Part shown: positions 7,073-15,634 of the stretch, piece after piece
Layout of the letters: each line of letters begins with the position of its first letter
Numbering within the stretch: the stretch's first letter is position 1
Source of the DNA: Marinobacterium lacunae
Lineage (GTDB): Bacteria > Pseudomonadota > Gammaproteobacteria > Pseudomonadales > Balneatricaceae
DNA: 40,142 nucleotides
Assembly: GCF_000705555.1 (NCBI RefSeq)
Contig: NZ_JMQN01000012.1
Location: 1-40,142 of the forward strand
Reading direction: 5' to 3'
Program-made: the position numbers and the translations under genes
The notes under the pieces: generated by a model
The model's database searches: none
Told to the model about the DNA's origin: nothing
What the model saw: only the letters and a program-made list of their open reading frames with translations

Positions 7073-8023
7073 ATGAAAAAACAGTTCAAGACACTACTTG
7101 CCGCCGCTGCCGTGGTAGCCGCGCCACTTTTGATCTCGCCGGCCGCGAGCGCAGCCGACTATCCATCCCGCCCGGTCAAGTTTGTCGTACCCTGGCCACC
7201 GGGCGACCTGGAGGATCTGCTGACCCGCCTGATCGCCGAAGAGATGACCAACGAAACCGGCAAGCCAGCCACCGTGGTCAACAAACCAGGCGGCGGCGGT
7301 ATTATCGGTGCCGCCGACGTTGCCAACACGCCGCCCAACGGCCTGACCATCGGCTCCTTTGTGGTCGACATCGTCAGCACTTATGTGGCAGCCGGTAACG
7401 CCCCCTACGATAAGGACACCTTCGAACCGGTCGGCATCTTCCTCGATTACCCGTTCGTAATCGCCACCAAAAGCGACGCACCGTACAACAACCTGAAAGA
7501 GCTGGCCGAATACTCCAAGACCCACGATGTATCCCTGGGTCACTTCGGCTACCAGGCCCTACCGACTGCACTCACCTTCAAGGCCGCCATGCAGGAAGGG
7601 ATCAAGTTCAAATCCGACGCTCCGTTCGACAGCATCGACTGTTCGACACTGGCGACCGGCGATGCGGATATCATCAACACCACGACCCAAACCATTCTCG
7701 CCTGCCTGAAATCCGGTGAAGTGAAGGTGATCGCGTCGATCACCAACGAGCGCATCGGCCTTGCACCGGACGTACCGACCCTGGCCGAGCAGACTGGTAT
7801 CAAACAGACCCTCTGGAACGGCCTGTTCGTCAAGAAAGGCACCCCCGCCGAGATCAAGGCGCGCATAGCCGAAGTGGCGAAAGCGGCACTTGAGGGCCCC
7901 CGTGCTGCGGAGATTGCCAAAACCACCGGTGCCGGTATTTACTGGACCGACGGCGCAGCCGCAGAACAGCGTGTCGCGGATGATTTCGAAGCTTCCAAAG
8001 AGCTTCTGAAATTCATGAAATGA
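7073..8023 (+). CDS. tctC: tripartite tricarboxylate transporter, substrate-binding protein
   Basis: A 316-residue periplasmic binding protein of the TctC/Bug family. A signal peptide of 27 residues (ending SPAASA) precedes ADYPSRPVKFVVPWPPG, the family's typical mature start. The middle part (VVNKPGGGGIIGAADVANTPPNG) is also characteristic. ATG 7073 is selected with TGAGG (7063-7067) as ribosome site; a GTG at 7067 overlaps that site. The family binds carboxylated ligands by two loops, but the ligand cannot be assigned. It leads the tctCBA genes, and a strong stem-loop after its stop would favour excess binding protein over membrane parts. Confidence 0.93.
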   Translation: MKKQFKTLLAAAAVVAAPLLISPAASAADYPSRPVKFVVPWPPGDLEDLLTRLIAEEMTNETGKPATVVNKPGGGGIIGAADVANTPPNGLTIGSFVVDIVSTYVAAGNAPYDKDTFEPVGIFLDYPFVIATKSDAPYNNLKELAEYSKTHDVSLGHFGYQALPTALTFKAAMQEGIKFKSDAPFDSIDCSTLATGDADIINTTTQTILACLKSGEVKVIASITNERIGLAPDVPTLAEQTGIKQTLWNGLFVKKGTPAEIKARIAEVAKAALEGPRAAEIAKTTGAGIYWTDGAAAEQRVADDFEASKELLKFMK

Positions 8024-8042
8024 TCCACCTGTTGTAACCAGC

Positions 8043-8075
8043 GAGCAGAGGAATCCAACCTGAGTTCCTCTGCTC
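8043..8075 (+). other. intercistronic stem-loop between tctC and tctB
   Basis: A perfect 11-bp stem GAGCAGAGGAA / TTCCTCTGCTC with an 11-base loop and no T-run. Such structures between binding-protein and permease genes usually protect the upstream mRNA or cause partial termination, which fits the greater need for TctC. Confidence 0.7.
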
Positions 8076-8093
8076 CGTAGCGATCTCGAGCCC

Positions 8094-8675
8094 ATGAACA
8101 ACGACACTTTAAAACAGCTAGAGGCACCTGACAGCGACGGAGCCCTGGAGGATCGCTCCTATGGGATCTACTGGTTTCTGCTGCTGGTATCCCTCGTACT
8201 CTTGTGCCTGATTCCCGATCAGGCTGCCTGGGTCGACACCAAGCGCGGCTGGTATACCCAACCGATGATCGGCTCGACACTTGGTCTGGTCGTCATGGCG
8301 ATGTTCTCACTGATCCGCGTCGTCCAGTCATTAAAGGATTTCCGCAACTCGCCCATCGGGCGGGGCGACAACACCGTGGAGATGGTGTTCGACGGCCTCG
8401 ACAGTTTCCGTACCGCACTGGTCTCCTCGCTGCTGTTTTTTCTCTACGTCCAGTCGCTGGAACTGCTCGGCTTCATGCTGTCGACAGCGATCTTCACCAC
8501 GGTACTGCTCTGGCTTTCGCGCCTGCTCAACCGCACTTGGCTGATCGCCAACCTGCTGACCGTAGCCGCGTTGATCCTGATCTTCCGGGTCGGCCTGCAT
8601 ATCTGGCTGCCGGATGCCTGGCTCTACTCCCTGCTGCCGGACAATCTGTCTGATTTGGCCAATCAGTACCTATAG
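8094..8675 (+). CDS. tctB: tripartite tricarboxylate transporter, small membrane subunit
   Basis: A 193-residue protein with a polar N-terminus of about 20 residues and four to five hydrophobic segments (around YWFLLLVSLVLLC, LGLVVMAMFSLI, ALVSSLLFFLYV, LSTAIFTTVLLWL and LIANLLTVAALIL). This is the size and layout of TctB. The ribosome site before ATG 8094 is weak, so translation may depend on the upstream stem-loop region. TctA follows 13 bases later. TctB has no known catalytic residue; it is required with TctA for ion-coupled uptake. Confidence 0.85.
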   Translation: MNNDTLKQLEAPDSDGALEDRSYGIYWFLLLVSLVLLCLIPDQAAWVDTKRGWYTQPMIGSTLGLVVMAMFSLIRVVQSLKDFRNSPIGRGDNTVEMVFDGLDSFRTALVSSLLFFLYVQSLELLGFMLSTAIFTTVLLWLSRLLNRTWLIANLLTVAALILIFRVGLHIWLPDAWLYSLLPDNLSDLANQYL

Positions 8676-8688
8676 GAGAGGCCCCACG

Positions 8689-10164
8689 ATGGATACACTA
8701 CTCTTAGGTCTTAATGAAATCGGTCATCTCAATGTGTTGATGGCCATCGTGATCGGCGCTCTGATCGGCGTGACCATCGGCTCCATTCCCGGGCTTGAAC
8801 CCGCCGGCGTCATGGCGATCCTGTTACCGCTGAGTTTCTCCATGGATCCGCTGGCTGGCGTATCCCTGCTGCTCGGCGTCTACGGCGGCGCCTGGTACGG
8901 CGGGGCGATACCGGCCATTCTGATGAACACGCCGGGCACGCCGGTAGCGGTCCTGACCACCTACGATGGCTATCCGATGGCCAAACGCGGTGAGGGCAAG
9001 CGTGCGCTGTCGATCGCCTACACCTCATCGTTTGTCGGCGGCATCATCAGTGTCTGCTCATTGGTTCTGCTCGCACCGACACTGTCCCAGGTTGCACGGA
9101 TGTTCGGCTCCGCCGAATTCGCCATGCTCGCGGCACTGGGGATGATCTTCGTCGTACTCGCCCACCGCAACCATGTAGTAGAAGCAGCGATGATGCTCGG
9201 CTTCGGAATTTTCCTCGGCACCGTCGGCCTGGACCGCTCCTATAGCGTGCAGGTATTCACCTTCGATCACAGCTGGCTGCTCGGCGGTATCCCGCTGGTG
9301 CCTGCGGTGATCGGCCTGTTTGCCATGTCCCAGGCCTTCGTGCTGCTATCACAGCGCGGCAACGACGCGCAGAAAACCACGCTGGAAGGCAGCGGCATGT
9401 TCGGCGGATTCATCGAACTGGTTCGTCACAAGATGACCGTGATCCGCTCCGCTGTGCTGGGCGTGGTGATGGGGCTGTTACCGGGCGTCGGCGAGTTCGG
9501 CTCGCAGTTCTTCTCCTACACCCTGGCACAGAAGTTCTCCAAGACACCTGAGCAGTTCGGCAACGGCGCTCCAGAGGGGATCATCGCCTCGGAAACCTCC
9601 AACAACGCCGTCACCGCGTCGGTGATGGTGCCGCTCCTGGCGTTCGGTATACCCACCGACGCGCTGATGGCGATGCTGCTGGCAGTGTTCATGGTGCATA
9701 ACTATATTCCGGGACCGACACTGTTCGTGGAACGACCCGAGTTCATCTCAGGCCTCTACCTCTCGCTGTTCCTGATGAATATCGTGGTGTTCCTCTACCT
9801 GACCTTCGCCACCCGCTGGATCGTGAATCTGACCCGGATCCGCGGTCGCTTCATCGGCGCCTTTATCCTGGTGCTGGGCTTTATCGGCAGCTACAGCCAG
9901 AACTACCGCTTCTCCGATGCGATGATTGCGCTGGGCTTCGCGATATTCGGTTACATGCTGCGACGAGCCAACATTCCGGCAGTGCCGATTATCCTAGGCC
10001 TGGTGCTGGGACCGGTATTCCTGACCCGTTTCCGTCAGGCGATGGGCGTGGCGGAGGGCGACCTGAGCATATTCGTGACCCGTCCGATCAGTCTGACCCT
10101 GTTCCTGATGATCGTGGCCTCGATGGGCTTCTATATCTGGGGATTGCTGCGCAAGAAAGTCTAA
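8689..10164 (+). CDS. tctA: tripartite tricarboxylate transporter, large permease
   Basis: A 491-residue polytopic protein that forms the transport channel with TctB. The N-terminus carries the TctA signature region GSIPGLEPAGVMAILLPLSF and the following GAIPAILMNTPGTP stretch; the second half repeats the theme (GLLPGVGEF, GIPTDALMAMLLA). Start at ATG 8689, with AGGAGAGG directly upstream (8675-8682); longer in-frame versions from 8614 run through tctB and were rejected. It ends the usp-tctCBA operon. No clear T-tailed terminator was seen in the 72 bases that follow. Confidence 0.93.
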   Translation: MDTLLLGLNEIGHLNVLMAIVIGALIGVTIGSIPGLEPAGVMAILLPLSFSMDPLAGVSLLLGVYGGAWYGGAIPAILMNTPGTPVAVLTTYDGYPMAKRGEGKRALSIAYTSSFVGGIISVCSLVLLAPTLSQVARMFGSAEFAMLAALGMIFVVLAHRNHVVEAAMMLGFGIFLGTVGLDRSYSVQVFTFDHSWLLGGIPLVPAVIGLFAMSQAFVLLSQRGNDAQKTTLEGSGMFGGFIELVRHKMTVIRSAVLGVVMGLLPGVGEFGSQFFSYTLAQKFSKTPEQFGNGAPEGIIASETSNNAVTASVMVPLLAFGIPTDALMAMLLAVFMVHNYIPGPTLFVERPEFISGLYLSLFLMNIVVFLYLTFATRWIVNLTRIRGRFIGAFILVLGFIGSYSQNYRFSDAMIALGFAIFGYMLRRANIPAVPIILGLVLGPVFLTRFRQAMGVAEGDLSIFVTRPISLTLFLMIVASMGFYIWGLLRKKV

Positions 10165-10235
10165 TACCGGCTTAATACAGGCCTGGGCAGGGACGCCCGG
10201 ATCGGCCAAAGGCTAGTACGGAAGATAGAATTCAT

Positions 10236-10281
10236 TTGACATAGAGTCTCCCCCGCGCTAAATAAGTTAATATATTAACTT
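10236..10281 (+). promoter_or_regulatory. sigma70 promoter with an overlapping 18-bp palindrome
   Basis: TTGACA (10236-10241), 17 bases, then TAAATA (10259-10264). The perfect palindrome AAGTTAATATATTAACTT covers 10264-10281, that is the end of the -10 and the expected transcription start. A protein bound there would block transcription, so autorepression of the regulator gene at 10305 is a natural reading. Confidence 0.72.
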
Positions 10282-10304
10282 TTTTACAAGCGGGTGACAG
10301 TTCT

Positions 10305-11012
10305 ATGAACTCCAATTCACTGGCGCACTCGGTAGGGCTATATCAATTTCAGGAAGAATGTCTCGGTCTGATTACCGGCGTGCTCGATGTACCCAAGGCG
10401 ATCTCCTACCTTATCGACGATAAGGGCAAACCGGTGTGCTACAAAGTGCACCAGCTGCAGCCCTCAATGCACAGGGAATACGTCACCACCTACCACAAAT
10501 ACGACCCTCTGCACCCAACCCTGTTCTCAGACAACAATGCCGATGTGGTCAAGATGAGCGACCTGGTATCCGGGCATGAGCGCAGCGAGCACCCCTATTT
10601 CCAGGAGTTCATCAACCCCTGGGGCGTACGCGATATCGTCGAGCTGTTCCTGCGCCTGGACAACCAGCTGGTCGCCGGTTTCGCCCTGTTCAATCTGGCC
10701 AATCAGCCGGAGATAGACGCCGACTATGTGCGCCGGGTCAACAAGCTCTATCAGTTCATGCAGTTCTCGCTGGAGCAGAGCATCGAGTCGCCGAGAAATA
10801 CCCAGTTCGACGCTTTCTGCAGCCAGCATGGCCTGACCAACAAGGAGCGTCTGGTGGTCGAGCTGGTGACCCAAGGACTGCCCAACAAATCGATCGCCAA
10901 CAGCCTGGATTGCAGCCTGGCCACGGTCAAGACCCACCTGCAGCATATCTTCCAGAAGCTATCGATAAACAGTAAGAACGAACTGATCTCCACGCTGTAC
11001 CAGAAGCACTAG
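10305..11012 (+). CDS. LuxR-type transcriptional regulator
   Basis: A 235-residue protein of the size of quorum-sensing LuxR proteins. The C-terminal helix-turn-helix spans about 174-231 (LTNKERLVVELV... to ...NELISTLYQ). The N-terminal domain has a YHKYDPLHP stretch reminiscent of the Asp-Pro of autoinducer-binding domains, but the full ligand-contact set is not evident and no LuxI synthase gene is near. It lies between two operons that carry the same dyad (6457 and 11048) and is the best candidate to bind it. It resembles the regulator at 29612 in architecture. The ligand is unknown; an amine or amino-acid catabolite is plausible. Confidence 0.9.
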   Translation: MNSNSLAHSVGLYQFQEECLGLITGVLDVPKAISYLIDDKGKPVCYKVHQLQPSMHREYVTTYHKYDPLHPTLFSDNNADVVKMSDLVSGHERSEHPYFQEFINPWGVRDIVELFLRLDNQLVAGFALFNLANQPEIDADYVRRVNKLYQFMQFSLEQSIESPRNTQFDAFCSQHGLTNKERLVVELVTQGLPNKSIANSLDCSLATVKTHLQHIFQKLSINSKNELISTLYQKH

Positions 11013-11040
11013 TCTCCTACTCCACCCGCTATCCGCACCA

Positions 11041-11092
11041 GGGCGCTATCAACCTTCTGGTTGATAGTCGCCCAATCTCGCATCGATATACT
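11041..11092 (+). promoter_or_regulatory. activator-type dyad plus -10 element before the aminotransferase operon
   Basis: CTATCAACC-ttct-GGTTGATAG (11046-11067) sits inside a longer stem that adds GGGCG / CGCCC outside with one bulged base (11041-11073). A TATACT -10 candidate is at 11087-11092, 21 bases after the core dyad at 11048-11065, placing the dyad centre near -42.5. The RNA-level hairpin has no T-run, so it may also end the upstream transcript weakly. Confidence 0.62.
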
Positions 11093-11194
11093 CGATTTTA
11101 TTAGCCGCGTTCCACTTCGGTGGTTCTTCGTCACCGCGCCGAGTCCTGCTGCCCGGTACGGTCACTGCGCGACCTACAGCAATCGGAGTAGATC

Positions 11195-12556
11195 ATGCAA
11201 TCGACACCCAAAAACAAGAAAACCGGAACACAAAGCTTCTGGAATCCGATGGCCCATCCTGGCGACCCGGCATCGCGCAACTTTATTCAGATCGTCAAGG
11301 GCGATGGCAACTACGTCCAGACCGCGGCCGGCGACTGGCTGGTCGACGGTGTGGGCGGACTGTGGAACGTCAATGTCGGCCATAACCGCCAGGAGGTTAA
11401 AGACGCCATCAACGCCCAGCTGGATGAGCTGGAGTATTTCCAGATCTTCGACGGTTGCTCCCACCCCCGCGTCCACGAACTGGCCGACAAGCTGATCGAG
11501 ATGACCCAACCGGAGGGGATGACCAAGGCGATGTTCAGCTCCGGCGGCTCCGATGCCGTCGAAACCGCGCTGAAGATTGCCCGCCAGTACTGGAAGGCGG
11601 TCGGGCAGTCCCAGCGCTACAAGTTCATCTCACTGAAACAGGGCTACCACGGCGTTCACTTCGGCGGCGCTTCAGTCAACGGCAACACCGTGTTCCGTAC
11701 CTCCTACGAACCGATGCTGCCGGGCTGCATCCATATCGACACCCCCTGGCTCTATCGCAACCCGTGGAACTGCGAGGATCCGGAACAGCTCGGCCAGCTC
11801 TGCGCCGCTCAGCTGGAAGCGGAGATCATCTTCCAGGGCCCCGAAACCGTGGCCGCGTTCATCGCCGAGCCGGTACAGGGTGCCGGTGGCGTTATCGTCC
11901 CCCCGGCCAACTACTGGCCGCTGGTGCGCCAGGTGTGCGACAAGTACGGCGTACTGCTGATCGCCGACGAGGTGGTCACCGGCTTCGGTCGTTCCGGCAA
12001 TATGTTCGGCGTGCGCGGTTGGGGCGTAAAAGCGGATATCCAGTGTTTCGCCAAGGGGATCAACTCCGGTTATATCCCGCTCGGTGCCACCCTGGTCAAC
12101 GAGCGCATCTCCAGCGCCATCGAGGGCTGCCAATCCTTCACCGGCGCGGTAATGCACGGCTACACCTACTCCGGCCACCCCGTGGCCTGCGCCGCCGCGC
12201 TGGCGTCGCTGAAGATCGTCGAGCAGGAGAACCTGCCGCAGAACGCCGCCGTTCAGGGTGAGCTGCTCAAGACCAAACTGGAGCAAGCGCTGCTCGACTT
12301 CCCCGCCGTCGGTGAGATCCGCGGCAAGGGACTGATGATCGCAATCGATCTGGTCACCAACAAGGAGACCCGTGAGCCGATCGATCCGACCAACGGCTAC
12401 GCCAACCGCGTCGCCGCCGTGGCCATGCGCGAAGGCGCCATTGTGCGTCCGGTCGGCACCAAGATCATCCTCTCGCCAACCCTGACTCTGACCGAAACCG
12501 AGGTCGACAAGCTGACCTCGGCGCTGAAGATCGCATTCCAGGAAGTGAAGGCCTGA
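11195..12556 (+). CDS. class III (omega) PLP aminotransferase
   Basis: A 453-residue fold-type I enzyme of the beta-alanine/putrescine:pyruvate transaminase group. It moves an amino group from a terminal amine to a keto acid and produces an aldehyde. Seen are SSGGSDAVETALK (115-127) for phosphate binding, YHG at 151-153, EPVQGAGGVIVPP (225-237), the cofactor Asp258 in IADEVVTGFGR and Schiff-base Lys287 in CFAKGINSGY. The ribosome site is a weak CGGAGTAG before ATG 11195. It is followed 54 bases later by the cyclodeaminase-like gene. Aldehyde product could go to one of the ALDHs in the window. The exact amine cannot be stated. Confidence 0.92.
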   Translation: MQSTPKNKKTGTQSFWNPMAHPGDPASRNFIQIVKGDGNYVQTAAGDWLVDGVGGLWNVNVGHNRQEVKDAINAQLDELEYFQIFDGCSHPRVHELADKLIEMTQPEGMTKAMFSSGGSDAVETALKIARQYWKAVGQSQRYKFISLKQGYHGVHFGGASVNGNTVFRTSYEPMLPGCIHIDTPWLYRNPWNCEDPEQLGQLCAAQLEAEIIFQGPETVAAFIAEPVQGAGGVIVPPANYWPLVRQVCDKYGVLLIADEVVTGFGRSGNMFGVRGWGVKADIQCFAKGINSGYIPLGATLVNERISSAIEGCQSFTGAVMHGYTYSGHPVACAAALASLKIVEQENLPQNAAVQGELLKTKLEQALLDFPAVGEIRGKGLMIAIDLVTNKETREPIDPTNGYANRVAAVAMREGAIVRPVGTKIILSPTLTLTETEVDKLTSALKIAFQEVKA

Positions 12557-12610
12557 TCCAACGCTCGATACTAAGCCTCGATTCGGCAATCCACTTTTAT
12601 AGGTGAAGCT

Positions 12611-13750
12611 ATGTCTGACAATACCAAGATCGATTTTATCTACCTGTCCGAGCCGGACATGATCAAAGCGGGCGTGACCGATATGCCCGCCTGCGTCGAT
12701 ACCATGGAGGAGATGTTCGCGCTGCTGCACAAGGGCGACTACCGCATGGCTGGTCCCAACAGCGATTCCCACGGTGCCATGATCACCTTCCCGGAAAGCT
12801 CGCCCTTCCCGACCATGCCCAAGCCGACCGCGGACCGTCGCCTGATGGCGATGCCGGCATACCTCGGCGGTGACTTCCAGACCTGCGGCGTGAAGTGGTA
12901 CGGCTCCAACATCGCCAACCGCGAAAAGGGGCTGCCACGCTCGATCCTGATGATGATCCTCAGCGACATCGATACCGGCGCGCCGCTGGCCTACATGTCG
13001 GCCAACCTGCTCTCCGCCTACCGCACCGGCGCGATTCCCGGTGTCGGCGCCCGTCATCTGGCGCGCAAGGATTCGAAAGTGATCGGCCTGCTTGGCCCGG
13101 GTGTAATGGGCAAGACCACCGTCGCCTCGTTCATCGCCGCCTGTCCGCAGATCGACACCATCAAGGTAAAAGGTCGCGGCCAGAAGAGCCTCGACAACTT
13201 CATTGCCTGGATCAAGGAGACTTATCCGCAGATCACCACCCTGCAGGTGGTCGAGAGCATCGAAGAGCTGGTACGCGACTCCGACCTGATCTCCTACTGC
13301 AACTCTGGCGAAGTGGGCGACCCGAACACCTACCCGATGGTCAAGCGCGAATGGCTGAAGCCCGGCGCCTACCTGGCGATGCCGGCCAGCTGCAGCCTGG
13401 ATGACGGCATGAGCGGCCCGGACGTGCGCAAGGTGATGGACAGCATCGGTCTGTACGAAGCCTGGTACGAAGAGGTGCCCAAGCCCAGCCACCACGTAAT
13501 TCCGCTGGTGGGCATGCGCTTCATGGACATGATCGCCGAGGACCAGATGGATAAGTCGGAGCTGGAAGACCTGGGTGCGATCATCTGTGGCGACACCCCG
13601 GCGCGCCGGAACGACGAGGAGATCATCATCATGTCGGTGGGCGGCATGCCGGTGGAGGACGTGGCCTGGGCCACCAAGATCTACCGTAACGCCATCGAAA
13701 AAGGTATCGGCGTCAAGCTGAACCTTTGGGATACCCCGGCACTGCGCTGA
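12611..13750 (+). CDS. ornithine cyclodeaminase/mu-crystallin family protein (tyramine oxidase subunit B-like)
   Basis: A 379-residue Rossmann-fold protein. It has Lys95 in GVKWYGSN, Arg138 in SAYRTGAIPG and the dinucleotide motif LGPGVMG (161-167). These are hallmarks of the cyclodeaminase/mu-crystallin family, whose members deaminate ornithine or reduce imines. It closely fits the group annotated in databases as tyramine oxidase subunit B, longer than usual cyclodeaminases (about 330). With an aminotransferase, a RidA-like protein and a FAD amine oxidase around it, it probably handles a cyclic or linear imine formed during amine breakdown. That step is inferred. A stem-loop terminator follows 22 bases after the stop. 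Confidence 0.85.
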   Translation: MSDNTKIDFIYLSEPDMIKAGVTDMPACVDTMEEMFALLHKGDYRMAGPNSDSHGAMITFPESSPFPTMPKPTADRRLMAMPAYLGGDFQTCGVKWYGSNIANREKGLPRSILMMILSDIDTGAPLAYMSANLLSAYRTGAIPGVGARHLARKDSKVIGLLGPGVMGKTTVASFIAACPQIDTIKVKGRGQKSLDNFIAWIKETYPQITTLQVVESIEELVRDSDLISYCNSGEVGDPNTYPMVKREWLKPGAYLAMPASCSLDDGMSGPDVRKVMDSIGLYEAWYEEVPKPSHHVIPLVGMRFMDMIAEDQMDKSELEDLGAIICGDTPARRNDEEIIIMSVGGMPVEDVAWATKIYRNAIEKGIGVKLNLWDTPALR

Positions 13751-13772
13751 TCTCCCTTCAACGGCCCATTCA

Positions 13773-13801
13773 GGCACGGCGCTGTTCGCCGTGCCGTTTT
13801 C
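13773..13801 (+). terminator. Rho-independent terminator after the cyclodeaminase-like gene
   Basis: An 8-bp stem GGCACGGC / GCCGTGCC (13773-13795) with a 7-base loop is followed by GTTTTCGTT. The T-run is short, so readthrough into the RidA-like gene 38 bases on is possible. Confidence 0.75.
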
Positions 13802-13838
13802 GTTACCCGTTTTCGTTACTTATTGTCGAGAAGATCCA

Positions 13839-14261
13839 ATGACCAAAATCGTAAAAGTCAAAACCGGCTCCAAGTTTGAAGAGATCGCCAGCTACTCACG
13901 CCTGGTGATGGTGGATAACCTGATCCACGTCTCCAACACCGCCGGTCGCAACCCGGATACCCAAGAGATTCCGGAAGATGTAATCGAACAGACCGAGCAG
14001 GTGTTCAACAATATCGAGCGAGCGCTGGCGGCGGTCGATGCCTCCCTGGCCGACGTCATCATGTCCCGCGTGTTTATCCAGAACCCGGACGACACCCCGG
14101 CGGTGATGGAGTTCATCGGTACCAAGTTCCGCGGCATCAACCCGGCCACCACCGTGACCTGCCCGCCGCTGGGCTCCACCGTGTACAAGGTTGAGCTGGA
14201 GGTCACGGCTTACCGTGGCGCGTCACAAGCCGAGGTGGAAGAGATCCGCATCGCGCAATAA
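13839..14261 (+). CDS. RidA-like (YjgF/YER057c/UK114) protein
   Basis: A 140-residue member of the Rid superfamily. True RidA hydrolyses reactive enamines and imines. The start at 13839 has GAGAAG just upstream and gives the usual family length; a longer in-frame start at 13791 overlaps the terminator. The C-terminal motif aligned to the catalytic Pro-Ala-Arg of RidA reads NPATTVTCPP here, so the key arginine is Thr104. That places it in one of the Rid1-7 type subfamilies rather than canonical RidA. Its neighbours (cyclodeaminase-like, FAD oxidase) generate imines, so a detoxifying or dedicated catalytic role fits. The FAD oxidase gene follows after 58 bases. Confidence 0.88.
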   Translation: MTKIVKVKTGSKFEEIASYSRLVMVDNLIHVSNTAGRNPDTQEIPEDVIEQTEQVFNNIERALAAVDASLADVIMSRVFIQNPDDTPAVMEFIGTKFRGINPATTVTCPPLGSTVYKVELEVTAYRGASQAEVEEIRIAQ

Positions 14262-14319
14262 ATCACCGTGGGGTCGGCAGATTCGTCGCTGGCTCTGCCG
14301 CTGCTGCAGGACAACCACT

Positions 14320-15612
14320 ATGACCAAAACACTGGAACCCGTCGTTACAGCTGACGATCTTCCCACCGCCGCCGACGTCGTCATCATCGGTGGCGGTATT
14401 GTCGGCGTAACCGCCGCCCTGGCCCTGGCAGAGCGCAATATCTCGGTGCTGTTGCTCGAAAAAGGCCATATCGCCGGAGAACAATCCTCCCGCAACCTGG
14501 GCTGGATCCGTAAAACCAGCCGCCATGCCCATGACGTGCCGCTGGCCCAGGCCGCCGACCGCCTGTGGGCGGCGATGCCCGAGCGCATCGGCCGCTCGGT
14601 CGGTTACCGTCAGGCGGGTATCATGTTCGTCGCCCGCACCGAAGCGCAGATGGCGTTCTACGAAGACTGGTACAAGTCTGTCGAGACATTGAATCTGGAT
14701 TCCAAACTGCTGACACCCGGCGATATTGACCGGCTGGTACCTGGCGGCAAGGGCAACTGGGTCGGCGGCATCCATACCCCCTCCGACGGCTATGCCGAAC
14801 CTTCGGTCACCACTAGCGCCATTGCCAACGCGGCGATGAAGCGCGGCGCGACACTGGTGCAAAACTGCGCGGTGCGCACACTGTCCATGTCGGCAGGCAG
14901 GGTATCAGGCGTGGTCACGGAAAAGGGTGAGGTACGCTGTTCGCAGGTGTTGCTGGCCGGTGGTGCCTGGTCACGTCGTTTCCTCGGCAACCTGGGCGTG
15001 TCGCTGCCGACCCTGCCGCTGATCTGCTCGGTGCTGAGAACTCAGCCGATGGAGGGTCCGACCGACACCGCACTGGGTGCACCGGACTTTTCCTTCCGCA
15101 AGCATCAGGACGGCGGCTTTATCATCACCCAGCGCGGTAAGCTCGACGCCCCGGTCACGCTGGATCACCTGCTGATCGGCCACCGCTATCTGGACCAGCT
15201 GCGCACGCAGCGCAGCTTCCTGAAGATCGGTTTCGGGCGAGCCTTTTTCAAGGATCTGGCGCTGCCACGTCGCTGGAAGGCCGACAGCGAATCACCGTTC
15301 GAGAAAGTGCGTACCAACGATCCGGCCCCCAACGCCGGTCTAAATCAGGATGCGCTGAATAACCTTAAGGCGGCTTGGCCTGCATTTGAGGCAGCCAAGG
15401 TTGAGGAAGCCTGGGCCGGCCTGCTCGATGTAACGCCGGATTCCAACCCGGTGATCGACCACATTGAATCGATTCCTGGTCTGACCATCGCCACCGGCTT
15501 CTCCGGCCACGGTTTCGGTACCGGTCCGGCCGCCGGCCAGTTGGCCGCTGACCTGGTAGCCGGCGTTGAACCGATCATTGATCCCGCGCCCTACAGGTTC
15601 AGCAGATTCTGA
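14320..15612 (+). CDS. FAD-dependent D-amino-acid/glycine oxidase-type oxidoreductase
   Basis: A 430-residue DAO-family flavoprotein. The N-terminal Rossmann motif GGGIVG (24-29) with Glu47 at the end of strand two binds FAD's ADP part. GWIRKTSRH follows, and the C-terminal GFSGHGFGTGPAAGQLAADL motif closes the FAD site. Enzymes of this family oxidise a C-N bond to an imine and pass electrons to oxygen or a quinone. CAGGA (14307-14311) precedes ATG 14320; a longer frame from 14191 would overlap the RidA-like gene. It is the last gene of the plus-strand amine-catabolic run and faces the short-chain dehydrogenase gene. Substrate not assignable. Confidence 0.87.
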   Translation: MTKTLEPVVTADDLPTAADVVIIGGGIVGVTAALALAERNISVLLLEKGHIAGEQSSRNLGWIRKTSRHAHDVPLAQAADRLWAAMPERIGRSVGYRQAGIMFVARTEAQMAFYEDWYKSVETLNLDSKLLTPGDIDRLVPGGKGNWVGGIHTPSDGYAEPSVTTSAIANAAMKRGATLVQNCAVRTLSMSAGRVSGVVTEKGEVRCSQVLLAGGAWSRRFLGNLGVSLPTLPLICSVLRTQPMEGPTDTALGAPDFSFRKHQDGGFIITQRGKLDAPVTLDHLLIGHRYLDQLRTQRSFLKIGFGRAFFKDLALPRRWKADSESPFEKVRTNDPAPNAGLNQDALNNLKAAWPAFEAAKVEEAWAGLLDVTPDSNPVIDHIESIPGLTIATGFSGHGFGTGPAAGQLAADLVAGVEPIIDPAPYRFSRF

Positions 15613-15634
15613 TCCAGGGGATATGATCCTGAAG

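Noticed and set aside
10179-10197. Terminator after tctA
   Set aside because: Only a GGGC/GCCC pairing of about four to five bases without a T-run could be drawn, too weak to list.
11672-13777. A 701-codon open frame on the minus strand
   Set aside because: It lies opposite the aminotransferase and cyclodeaminase-like genes, which have complete catalytic motifs. The peptide is rich in His, Gly, Asp and Arg with no recognisable domain, as expected opposite GC-rich codons.
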